From Coffea arabica (lineage: Eukaryota; Streptophyta; Magnoliopsida; Gentianales; Rubiaceae), in the NCBI RefSeq assembly GCF_036785885.1, contig NC_092317.1:4528501-4592500 (forward strand): DNA of 64,000 nt, read 5' to 3'. Each line of letters opens with the position of its first letter. The first letter of the stretch is position 1. The translations under genes were made by a program, and so were the position numbers. Below the pieces are notes generated by a model. The model had not been told where the DNA came from. It did not search any database and saw nothing but the letters and a program-made list of their open reading frames with translations. Below are positions 24,778-36,600 of this stretch, piece after piece.

Positions 24778-24918
24778 ACGTTTGGATTGCAATTTTTTAA
24801 ATTTTTTTATAAAAAATGTACTATATCAAATTCATATATATGAGATAAAAAAGTGATTGAAAAATGTGTTAACAAAAAATGTAAAAAATTTGTCATGAAA
24901 AATAGCTTTCCAAACAAA
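24778..24918. mobile_element. Short GTTTGGA-type MITE, copy 1
   Basis: Starts CGTTTGGATTGCAATTTTT and ends with AGCTTTCCAAAC, so GTTTGGA/TCCAAAC form short inverted ends. The interior includes AAAAAGTGATTGAAAAATGT, also found in copy 2 at 25548-25690. Non-coding. Confidence 0.6.
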
Positions 24919-25122
24919 GTCTTTAAAAAAGAGTAAATCTTATATACACTGACAGTATATATACTATCACCGTTTCATTCATGACCTGAGTGTAAAAGTT
25001 AAATTTTAAATTCTAATTTTACATAATTATCATTCATCCAACGCTAAATATTTAAGAAATAACTTTCCAAACAAGGCTTTTCAAAAAAAGGATAAATCTT
25101 ATATACACTGTCAGTGTATGAA
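24904..25122. repeat. ~50-bp direct repeat around TATACACTG
   Basis: Segments at about 24909-24960 and 25066-25115 share TCCAAACAA, a run of A residues, and TAAATCTTATATACACTG. Each continues into a near-palindromic TACACTG(A/T)CAGT(A/G)TA. This suggests a second MITE family or a duplicated MITE tail. Confidence 0.5.
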
Positions 25123-25547
25123 AAAAGATTAATCCTTTATAAAAATATATGTGGAAATTTTTTTTGTTACAGTATTCTGCGTGGACCAAAACGGAACGTT
25201 TCCTCTCACAAATGCCAGGAGAATTTCAAGGAATCTTGGCAGTTTTTTATTTTCCTTTTTGATTCGGCATTTCTGAAAAGTATTAAAAGTCCTGCTCATT
25301 TCTTCATTACTTTTTCCGGCCACATCTGATATGGGATTGTGGGCCCAATCTGATCGGAGTAAATAGCGGTAAACATCTCTGCAACGACTTCAGGCGAAAT
25401 AATTCAAAGTCTTCTTTTAACCAATTGCTCCAAAAAAAAAAAAAAAAACTTCTTAGCACCATTGACCGCACCAACCAGTGTGATGGTAAGTCCAGATCTC
25501 ACCAACCCATGTAGTCTCCAAAAAAAAAAAATGTAGTATCCAAGGTT

Positions 25548-25690
25548 GCGTTTGGATTGCAATTTTTGGAGTTTTTGTAGAAAATATACCGTAGCGATTT
25601 GAAATATATAAAGTAAAAAAGTGATTGAAAAATGTATTCATGAAAAACGTACAGATTTTCTTTTGATAGAAAATCTCTTTCCAAACAAGA
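25548..25690. mobile_element. Short GTTTGGA-type MITE, copy 2
   Basis: Aligns with the copy at 24778-24918: GCGTTTGGATTGCAATTTTT at the start, TAAAAAAGTGATTGAAAAAT inside, and TCTCTTTCCAAACAAG at the end. The two copies lie about 770 bp apart in the same orientation and differ at many positions, so they are separate old insertions or an old duplication. Confidence 0.6.
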
Positions 25691-26884
25691 GCTATCCAAG
25701 AGTAGAGTTACAGATCATAATCTATCTAATAATCTAATTATAATAAAAGATTGTTATTTCTTATCAAATAACATATGAAAAAAATAAATAAATTTTCAAA
25801 CGGATCATAAATGAGAAATTAGGTAAGCTTAAACTCATTTATTAAATAGACATAAATGAGTTGATCCCTTTGATCTATTTATTAAATAAATGTAAATGGA
25901 TCGAATCACCTATCTTTGATGCATCTATGGAAGAGTATAATTAAATTCTCACTATTTACAACTTAAACTTCTACCTATGACAATGCAGTAGGTATATTTT
26001 TTTAACCCTACCCCATTGAATCGGTGGTTAATTTGTAGTTTTAGATCCTAAACTATGATCAATGAAAATAATACGGTAGACATGTTTTGGAACTTATTCC
26101 ATACAATTGGTGGCTAAATTGTTGTTGTCAACATAAAATTGCACATTGAACATTAATGAGACCATCACTATAATTAATTACCAAGCATTGAAATATTGCT
26201 CAAGTAGTTTAACCTTTCTCCAAAAATTAACGTCCTATTCTTCATGTGCGACAAACCCAAAGATACAATTTAGCTACTTAAAGGCTTATAAAATTAAAAT
26301 AAAGTGGAAATTAATTGCTTATCATCATAATAATTTTAATATTATTGATTGAAATTGAATGAGAATAATGAGAACCGAAATGAAGTGTGAACCATATTGG
26401 CTCGTTAATTGAGCCGAGAATGTGGAAAAGATGATCACGTGGTTGGAAATTGTTTCATTGGTCAAATCCTGGAGGCTCGACAGTCAACACGTTCCACCAA
26501 CCTTTGCCAAAAATCCCGTGTTTTTCTAATTGCGTTATCAGATTCCACTGATCCTATGAATCCGTCACCAACAACAACCTGGCGTTGGAATCTTTATCTA
26601 GTAGAAACAATTAATGGGTTTGTTTCTTGAACACTAATCCTGATTTTTCCAATTTTCACGCACAACAAAAAGTGGTACTATAATATAATAATACTCCTAT
26701 TGCTTTTAGGATTGTTCTTTGGTACTCCCTATTAGGGATTGATGTAAATCATTTTTCGTTCGGTTCATTCACCTTTGATACATGTACTTGCGACTTGGTA
26801 TCATCAGCTCAGCTACCCCTAGATCTACTGCTCACCATCTAACAAAGTAGAGAAATACAGTACCACCAGCCAGCAGCCCATTAC

Positions 26885-26893
26885 TTTATAATA
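26885..26893 (+). promoter_or_regulatory. Probable GS1 TATA box
   Basis: TTTATAATA lies about 125 bp before the GS1 start codon, leaving room for a leader of roughly 95 bases. This is a consensus match only; no transcript data are available. Confidence 0.4.
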
Positions 26894-27014
26894 AGTACTT
26901 TAGTAGCACGCCCTTTTCTCTTTGTGCAGCCACCCAATCACACCCACTGTCTATTCCCATTCTTCGTACCAGTAGTAGTCTGTTGACTTGTGGGAGTATT
27001 TGGGTTTTGTGAAG

Positions 27015-29867
27015 ATGTCTCTCCTTTCGGATCTCATTAACTTGGATCTCTCTGAATCCACGCAGAAAATCATTGCCGAATATGTTTGGTAAGCAGCAGC
27101 ATTTATCTGCATCTTTTTCTTTTCTTTCTGGGATCTTTCCATTTTCCTGCAGCTTTTGATTGCATGGTTGGGCTTTTTTTTCATATTTGGATCAATGGGT
27201 TTTTCTGGGATTTATTTGATATTCATGAATCGTGCAAAATATATGATATGATGATGTTATGTACCTTATCAGCTTATCTGCATGCAAGAACACATAAAGC
27301 TTGGACTTCTATGGCTTTTTTCCCGTTATTTTATCTGTTGTTTTTGTCCTCCCCCAACCCCCCCCCCCTCCCCCAACAAACACCAAGAGTTTCTCTTTGT
27401 TTTGATGTATGTGCGGTGTTCGACTATTGACCCCCAGGATCGGTGGATCTGGTATGGACATCAGAAGCAAAGGCAGGGTAAGTCCTGTATTGACTAACAA
27501 TGATTAGTTTAGTCAACCTTTTTTGGGTGTAAGTTTTGATCTTCTTCAGATTTTGTTGTCGATTTATTTATCCTGTGAATCAGACTTTACCTGGACCAGT
27601 TAATGATCCTGCTAAGCTTCCCAAGTGGAACTACGATGGTTCAAGCACTGGTCAAGCCCCTGGTGAAGATAGTGAAGTGATCTTATAGTATGTTTCTTTT
27701 GCTTATGTCGTTTTAATACCTCAGTGCTTTTTTTGTCTTTTTTACTTTCCCTTTTATTCTTTTATTTTAATTTCCAAGAAAGTAATAATTTTTCTCTCTT
27801 TTTGGGTGTCAAAATGTAGTCCTCAGGCAATATTCAAGGATCCATTCAGAAGGGGCAATAACATTCTTGTGAGGGCCTTTTTGTCTAGCACTAGTTGCTC
27901 AACTTAAAAACAATCGATCTTATTCTGCTTTAAGTTTCATTGTAATTTTTTTTTTTTTTTTATCGTGATGACTGTAGGTTATGTGTGATGCTTACACTCC
28001 TGCTGGGGAACCTATTCCAACAAACAAGAGGTACAGTGCTGCAAAGATATTTAGCAGTCCTGAAGTAGTTGCAGAGGAACCTTGGTACGTTCTAGTAATT
28101 CTTTTTACTTTTACTGATCTAGAAAAGATTTTTTTTATATTGTTTTGTTCAGGCATATAGTTAATCCAATGAAATAATGCAGGTATGGAATTGAGCAAGA
28201 ATATACCTTGCTGCAGAAGGAAGTTAATTGGCCTATTGGATGGCCGATCGGAGGGTATCCTGGACCACAGGTAGCGTCTTTGTCTCGTTTGATGTCCATT
28301 AAGTTGTTTGGTTGTTGTTATTCAATATCGGCTTCCTATATCCAATCGTTTCGAGTCATATTTTACCGGTTACTATCTTTCAGCTTCAATTTATGGTATC
28401 TTCTGTACAGAGTTATTGATTTGGTAATTTGTCTAATCTAACTCACAGGGACCATACTATTGCGGGGCTGGAGCTGACAAGGCTTTTGGTCGTGACATTG
28501 TTAACTCACATTATAAAGCCTGTCTCTATGCCGGCATTAACATAAGTGGCATCAATGGAGAAGTTATGCCAGGCCAGGTATAACTCATGAATTCAGATAT
28601 ATATATATATATATATATATATATCTATCTGCCTCTCGTGATTTGAAACAAGAAAACTTTAATCATGCTTGTGGCCGAAAAGTATAAAAACTGTCTTTTT
28701 TTGCATAGTGGGAGTTTCAAGTTGGTCCTGCCGTCGGCATCTCTGCGGGCGATGAGGTTTGGATGGCACGCTACATTCTAGAGGTACTTCAGTTACAGTC
28801 CATACTGACTAAACTAGAATCTAAAATTAGATATCCACGTTTAATTTGTTGACGACTAGCTTATGATTTGTACTCTCTTTTCCTGTTGACAGAGGATAAC
28901 TGAAATTGCTGGAGTGGTCCTTTCTTTTGATCCAAAACCTATTCAGGTTAGAATCGTGAACTCCATAGATCTGCCTGTTTACCAATTTTAGCATCTTGTG
29001 AGATTACTGAGATTGTGATGTTATCATAGAGCTGCTAATGTTTTTTTCTTTGGTAGGGTGACTGGAATGGTGCTGGTGCTCACAGTAATTACAGGTTTGA
29101 AGTCCTTTTTATTTTGTGAAGAATTACTTCCCTGCAAATTTATTTCAAGTAGACTGTTAAAGTCATACTATGAGTTGCATTTATGCTCTAAGATGCAATA
29201 CTAACCTGTGGCATAAAACGCTATTGATGTTGCTATCAGTACCAAGTCGATGAGAAGTGATGGAGGATTCGATGTTATAAAGAAGGCTATTGAAAAGCTT
29301 AAATTGAGGCACAAGGATCATATTGCTGCTTATGGGGAAGGCAATGAACGTCGTCTTACTGGGAAGCATGAAACCGCAGACATTAACACCTTCTCATGGG
29401 TAAAAACTTCTTCACTTCTGATTCCATCACAATATTGATTTGCAGCAGTGACTGGTTGTCGATGAGATAATTAGCTGGCATGGTCACCTTCTTGCCAATT
29501 TATTTTCGGTTGCTTGATTTAGAATTCCAGTGTATACTTGTTAACAACCAGAAACTTTGCTTGGTAAAGTCCGGACATTTCCAAATATTATTTCTGTTTC
29601 CGGGGTTAAAGTTAACGAGTCTTGAGCACCTTTTTTCATCTCTACCTTTGTCTTCTTTCATTAACTGCTCGGTCATGTCACACTGCTGAGACTGTGTATA
29701 CAATTGACACGCAGGGTGTAGCAAATCGCGGAGCCTCTGTAAGGGTTGGCAGGGACACAGAGAAGGCTGGCAAAGGTTATTTCGAGGACAGGAGGCCTGC
29801 TTCAAACATGGATCCTTATGTCGTGACTTCCATGATTGCAGAAACAACCATTGTGTGGAAGCCATGA
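27015..29867 (+). CDS. GS1: Cytosolic glutamine synthetase GS1
   Basis: Joins ammonium to glutamate using ATP to make glutamine in the cytosol, for nitrogen assimilation and remobilisation. Twelve exons: 27015-27088, 27438-27477, 27584-27687, 27820-27868, 27978-28084, 28183-28270, 28449-28577, 28709-28783, 28893-28946, 29057-29094, 29240-29399, 29715-29867. They give exactly 356 aa, the standard GS1 length. There is no transit peptide ([15 protein letters not shown] at the start) and no C-terminal plastid-type extension, so it is GS1 rather than GS2. Motifs include [61 protein letters not shown], the HSNYSTKSMR loop, and [19 protein letters not shown]. One small oddity is Gly where most GS1 proteins have Ala in IRSK(A)RTLP, beside the exon 2/3 join. 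All splice borders are GT-AG. Confidence 0.97.
28596..28624. repeat. (AT)n microsatellite
   Basis: About 14 AT units just after GS1 exon 7, within the intron. Confidence 0.9.
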
Positions 29868-32800
29868 GGCCTAAACCATATTCTGCCGCATCATGGATTT
29901 ATTCGCATTCTTGAACGCTGGAGTCATTTAGATGAAGTGTACTCTCTTATCATTCTTATATATCAGCTTCATTATCCTTTGACACAAAGCAGTGGAATTT
30001 ATTTAGTCCAACGGTCGGTTGGTCCCGGACATATGATTCTTCATAGGATTGTTCTTTCTTTGATAATATTTGTTTGCCTCTGTCTGTCCATCTTTTGCTA
30101 TTCAAATCAAGGGCAATCCATTGGTGCCTAGGAAGTAATCATATGCATATGTATTTGTTTCAAGACCTCAGCATGCATAAAGTGCGGATCTTGCCGTGTG
30201 TCTCTCATTGTGGAGTAGGAATCTGCACTATGATGGATGGAGTATTGCGTTAGTGATGCCGGCTGTATTGTGCTGCTGAAGGGTAATTGTTCCTGTATCA
30301 TGTGATAGCCAAGAACTGAACTGATGATTATGAAGTAGCTAACAACATCCAGGGAGTCACGCTCTCTCTCAACTCTCTAAGACGTTGATGAAGAGATTTC
30401 TACTTTGGTAATATGGACTACGACATAGGGTCTCGCGTGGTAAACACAAAAATGAGCGCACATCCAAGGGAATTTTCACATGTTTTTTATTTTTTTGTTG
30501 AAACTTTTTTTTTTTGGGGGTCTTTTACTGCTTAGCCAAAGAGGAACTTATGTTTGAGCTTTGCTAAATAGAGGATAGGCTTTTGTCAGAACATGGAGAA
30601 GAAATAAACCTCAAGAGTCATCTGATTGCGGAGGAAATATTGTCAATCATCTTAATCAACAAACAAATCAAGCAATCAAGCAATTGCTTTTTGGTAAACT
30701 GGTGGAATTATCTTAGATTCTGGGTGCGTGTTCCTTTGCGCTGTTGAAAAACAAATCAAGCAATCAAGTGGATGGTAAATCACCAAAGATTACACCAAAC
30801 CACTAACCCCACTCATGACTCAGGTCAAGTTGAATAATGCGAGAGTTGAATAACAAGAGGTCGTGCATGCCCCATCCATCATTCAGACTTTGGCAATACG
30901 ATGTGGGATAATTTCCAACCAATATGGCTTGGCATTGTTTGGTTTTTCCGATTGCATCAGGACACGCGACTTTCATTCCAATTCCACCGGTCCAACAGTC
31001 GCTCGCTTCGCTCCGATTCCTCCAATCCCGGGTTTCTTATGTTATAGTTTTGATGATGACAGAGTCAAAACAAACGGTAACAATTTCATATAATAAAAAA
31101 TTTTAACTCTACCAATTTCTTTCTTGGACTAATAATTGGTCTTACAAATCTTTCCACAATGGATATTTTCCCCTCTTTTTTTTTAATTTATTTTTTGAAA
31201 AGACAGCATGGATGAAACGGAGTAAGCCAACATTGAAGTATTGAAAATCAAATTTGTATACCAAAACTAGGGGATGACACACTTCATTATTGGGTTAGTG
31301 GAAATCAAGAGTGTAAAACAGGAAAATAAAGCACCCATTACGGGGTATTATTGACAAAGTCCGTGTAATCGTTGGATTCGTCCCGGATGAGAATAAGAAA
31401 TGAATATGCAGAGATCTACCTGGATTTATTGTGATTCCCTTCTTTGTTGCAGGAGTCATAGATTAAAGATTTCAAGTAAAGAATCGTACTTACAAAAAAG
31501 CAAAAAGCAAAAAAAAAGAGATGCTGATCCCTTGTCCATGATTATGTCAAAGCTACTTTATATATTCTTGGCATCTTCCCTCTCTCTTTGTTGAGTTCCA
31601 TAGTGCGAAGCTGACTGAGAATCTAAACATTACCACGCGCATTAATTATTACGGTTGGTATGAAATATAAATAATTACAGTAATTTTTTATTGAAATTTT
31701 CTAACGAATATCCAATAAACACTCGTTAATACACTTAACTTTCACTTAATCTATCATGCATATACGTACATTAATAATTACTATCAATCCTCACATTTAT
31801 ACATTTTTCCTAATTAATCTTACCTTTACAAAAATTTAACACCTAAAATATATTTTAATGAGTGCTTAACGGACATCCGTTGGACAAACCGTTTTTTTAT
31901 TTATTGAGCCTCAAGTTTCATTCTCCTTTCCCCAAGAGCTACGTGGAATTTGTAATTTGCCGTTGTTGATCCGAAGAAGCTGCAAAACTTTTTTTTTTTT
32001 TTTTTTTATGTACTAATGACTAGCAGACTTCACACAGCCCATGCCCACTTAAAATTTCAAGAGCATTTAAGTGGAAACTATTTATGCTTTCGCATAAAAT
32101 CAATAGAAGACAAAAGTAGAATATTTGCCCACTTATGTATATTACTAAATACAAGAATAAATCTCAATCCTATCACTAAATACTAATTAGTAATTACTGA
32201 TTAGGTAAACTAACTATAACTATACTTGATGAAGATAAAATTTTAATGGAATTTGATACATTGGAGTTTAGCTTAACAATTAAATTTAAAATTCTTATTT
32301 ATTTCAATATCGTATAAGAATTAAGATTATGAGTTAGAACTTAGGATTATGAACCCCTTTTTTCGCATATCATGTTTGTTTGCGTAAGTCGATTAATTTT
32401 GCTGAAAAACATATGAGATATTTTATTTTGTTATAACAATTTTTTTAAAAAAATTAAAATATTTAGCTTCTATAGCAATAGATAGGTGATTAACAAAAAG
32501 CATTACCAACGAATGGAAAAGAATACTCTATAATGCCTACAACTGTAACAAGCACCTACCATCCATCCACCAATTAAAAACAATACATGACCAAGAAAGT
32601 TCCTGCAATACTATAAACTCCGGTCTTGAGTCCATAAAATTACCCCTTAGGCAAGCCTTTGATGATAATACACGGGAAAAGCTTGCATAGGCAAACCTTT
32701 GTGATAATACACAAGAACAGCTTTTCCATTACTAAGTCAATGTATATGCATAACTGGCGATACAAAACTGGGCTGTTTAATGGTACAACAATTCTGAGGC

Positions 32801-33665
32801 TTTGGCGGAGAGATTGTCTACAATGTACGTGGTAAAATGTTTACATCAATAAGAATTGCATTATCTATATTACCAAAAAAATGGATGGTGTATATTAATC
32901 ATAAACCTAATGACATTTGAGTGCTACCATCAAGGAGAGACTCTGGGAGCTCTAAAAGACCTCGTCAGTTAACACGAGCCCAGATTCAGGTACTTGCCAT
33001 ATGTCATCGGTAATAATGCTGCCGCATCAATGTCCACCTCAAAGCGGTGTTCAATCATCCACATTGTAATAATTCGACAAGATCGCACAAATCCTCCAGA
33101 GAAGCAGCATGATGCCCGCAAGCTCTGGAATGGGAGGTGTATAGGTGTTATGGTTTGAGAATGAAGTTTCCTAATTATTTTGTCCCGCAAGAAGCAATTT
33201 TGATCTTATATAAGCTAGGATTGAGTATTCCACTAGGATACAGCCATCAAGCAGGCCTAGAACCTCAATAGGAAGGTTACCAGAAAGGACAAAAGCATGA
33301 AGAACTAATGAAGGTTGGAAAGCTGGAACCAGTGACTTCATATCTTAATACATTTGGAAAAAAAAAAAAAAAATCTCCCACATGTTCATCTTCAGATCAT
33401 ACAGGCTGCACAGAGCCTCTACTTTAACAAGGAAAGCCCCTTGGAGCCTAAGCAGCAGATGATTGTTAAGGTGAAAATGTTTTCTTAATCCCCTAGCTTC
33501 AATTGTCCCCTTTCCAACTAGTTTTAGAATTCAAACTAACAATCATTCTCATTTTTCAATCATTAGAAACTCAAGACAAGGGAAAGAAGGGGGAAATAAG
33601 AAAGGAAAAAGTCCAGGAAATATACCTTTAATGCAAAAACTCCAGCACGTTCAGGCTCTTGATTT
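29868..33665. other. GS1 and SPP convergent 3' flanks
   Basis: GS1 and SPP point toward each other. About 29868-30350 is GS1 3' untranslated and flanking sequence. About 32950-33665 probably holds SPP 3' untranslated sequence; a 73-codon minus frame there (32969-33190) has no recognisable domain. The middle is AT-rich spacer with no gene. A local imperfect repeat (GATAATACACGGGAAAAGCTT / GATAATACACAAGAACAGCTT) lies at about 32663-32725. Confidence 0.5.
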
Positions 33666-36600
33666 TTACGTTGTTGGCCTGGTCATTGTTGATGAGCCAC
33701 GTCCCAAAGGAATTACAGTCTGAAGACCCTCAACTGAGTCTTCCTCTTGTAATAGATCTGCAGACAAGAATTCAGACAAGAATTCAATAAATGATTTGCC
33801 AGGATCAGATTATTCCACTTGCATGTAATAGACGAGAAGCTCTACATGTCATCGTTAAAAAGCAGGTAACGTCAAAAGCATACACCAAATGCAACATTAT
33901 GCACTAAACCTTTAAACGACCAAGATTAAACTCAAGAAGAAATATTTGATTGACCTAATCCTTATGGTCTCAGACTCAAGGCACTTACCAACTTGACTAA
34001 TTCCATTTCCTGTAAGATTAGATAAAGCAACATTCATTTCGTAGATATATATCTTACCCGAAACTCCTTCTCCAGCCTGAGTACCAGCAACTCCAATACA
34101 AGAAAACAAGGAATTCTCATCTATCTTCAATTGTTCATATGCCAGGTATATGTCTTCAATGTTGGCAGTTTCATAAAACGATGTGAGATCCTTGATACAA
34201 GTGATGTCCTGATCATAGAAAATAAAGTTAAAACTAAAAGAGTAGCAAGAAACATAACATGTTGAATAACTTGCAATACTTGACATTCATGAACTTTAGC
34301 TGATCACAGGGTGATTCACTTGTATGCATTTGCCCTAATGATACCAAGACGAGGTGCAGTTAAAAAAGATCTTCTCTTGTTTTACCTTCCTGGGTACAGA
34401 AGTTGCTTGCAAGTGAGCTAACAACCCTAGCCAATAAGCATTTGATTTGATTTCAGCTTCATGTCTCATCAGCAGAGTTCGTTTTGCCTGTGAACATGAC
34501 AAAGTTATAAAGTAACAGAGACAAAACATATACAAACATGGTTTTAAGAATAGAAATTTCAGGATCATTAGAGCAAAATTGTCCTCTCATTGCACGAATA
34601 CTGATCAACTCATATATCACATGTGCCTAGTTTTGTTTGAACTTATGACTTAAACTATATCATTTTATTTCAAATGCTTTCTCTCGATAATTTTGACTTC
34701 CACAAGCTCATCTGTCTTTTCATGAATCAAAACAATGTTATCTACATAAATTTTGATTGATTTCAGCTAACCAGACCAGAGGCAAGGCAAGAATACAAGG
34801 ATTGTGATTGCAATCATTGACCGTGGAGCCCACCTAATTCACTCCAGATATTGCCACATAGTTGGTCTCATTAAGATCATCCTTAAGACATCAATATAAT
34901 ATGTTGTCGGTATTTTGTTCCCTCCTTTAAAAACATCACAAAGCAGCCATAAATGCTACATCATATTCTTTTCCAAGCCAATGGTTTTCCGCTTATCTAA
35001 TTGATGCTTGGAAACAGTTCATAGTCTAGATTTGTCAATCTATACATAAAGGGGACAAGTGTAAAAGATTGGAAAAGTAACTTACCCTATCCAACTCCCT
35101 TGGAGTAATCCTATTAGTATGCAGACCTCTTAGGACATTTTTGCAAGCATCAACAGCTTTATGAACCTGTATATTATTACGGGGAGACTGTCAAATAAAC
35201 CATGGATAATAAGAGAATGATCTCATTAGCCCCGTTAAAGCCAAAAAGGTACCTTGCCAGGAGTTGATGTTACTGAGATCACATACCAACCAAGATTCAG
35301 CCGGTCAAACAGGTTCAATTCAAATGATACATCATATGTCAATCCAAGGGAATCCCTAACAGTTGTAAAAAGCCTACACAGAAACCAAACAACATTTTGT
35401 TACACTAACAAAATGATCTTCCATCATGTTCTAGGCAAGAAAAAATAAAATTGAGAACATGGATAAAGTAAAATGTGCAAATGCGATAGATAAGCTAGTG
35501 AAGGAAAGATTTTCCAAGGGCTCAATAAATAAAAATGATAAACAGAGAGGTCAACAGAAGCCAATCCAATGAAATCAAATGTGCCTAGAAAAATATACTG
35601 AACCAAGAGCAATCATTGGGGATTACCTCGAATTTATGACTTCTGCCAATATGCCCATTGTAATGGCAAAAAATAGTGGGTGTCTGCGAAATCCTTGTTG
35701 CAATTCCTCTCCACTTCTCTGTGACGCCATAAGTTGGTCCTCCAGTTTCAACTGTTCATTCGCACCTGGATTGCATATTCACATTTTTGTTATTTGTACA
35801 TTCAAAAAAGTAACCACACTTCTAGTTATAAGTTCAAAAACCCAAAAAATCATCCCTTCAGCACCAACTAAACTTCGAACTGCATTACCATGCCGTTGGC
35901 AACGCAATAATTCAATTATAACTCGATGTGGAAGAATAACACGATTCTACCGATTTAGAAAGCCTTTCTAATGCAGTCAAGACGAAGAGAACAACAGTTG
36001 AGTTCAAGTTTCAAACAAGCAGCTCACCACTTGGTTAAACACGTCGATGTAAATGAGGGATATTTAGAACCCTAGGATTCTATGTGAAGCTTTTCCCATC
36101 TTCCCAAATATCTATGGTCAACTAGTACATTGTGAAGTTTTTCAGTGCTTTTCTGCCTAAGGACATTTCTCAATTGATAATGCAGAGTACTGCAATGTCT
36201 TCTTAAGCAGGATTCAAACACTTCACTCGGGTTCAACCTCTTCCTTCCACTCTCAAGACTTTCCTCTAGATCTCATTTACTCATTCTACAGGTTCTGCAA
36301 GTATTTACATGCATTCATTCTTCAAATTATAGGTATAAAATATGAAGCAACTCAATTTGGGGTAAGACCAGTCAACATCATCTTCCAGGCAGAACTTTCC
36401 TACATGGGGTGAACTCCAATGAGATGACAAAATCTATAGTTCTGGCCTCTTTCAGCAAGCAGACAAGATTTTAAGAGAAACTGCCCAGTTTAGTGAAAAA
36501 ATCACCTTCATGGGTAGGAATCCCATCATCAATAGCTTCAAAAAGGTCTTGCCCCTCAAAAGTAAAACCCCAGCGATTTGGGGCAGGACCCGCAATATAA

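Larger units (their letters stand above)
24224..27014. other. Intergenic and GS1 promoter
   Basis: Holds two related short MITE copies and a roughly 50-bp direct repeat. About 26700-27014 is GS1 promoter and leader. Short frames such as 26409-26630 show no domain. No gene is supported. Confidence 0.5.

Noticed and set aside
27086-27430. 114-codon frame with hydrophobic start
   Set aside because: It lies in GS1 intron 1 and ends just before exon 2; the composition comes from T-rich intron and a C run.
32969-33190. 73-codon minus frame after the SPP stop
   Set aside because: It lies downstream of a complete SPP C-terminus ending at 33666 and has no domain; more likely 3' untranslated or spacer sequence.
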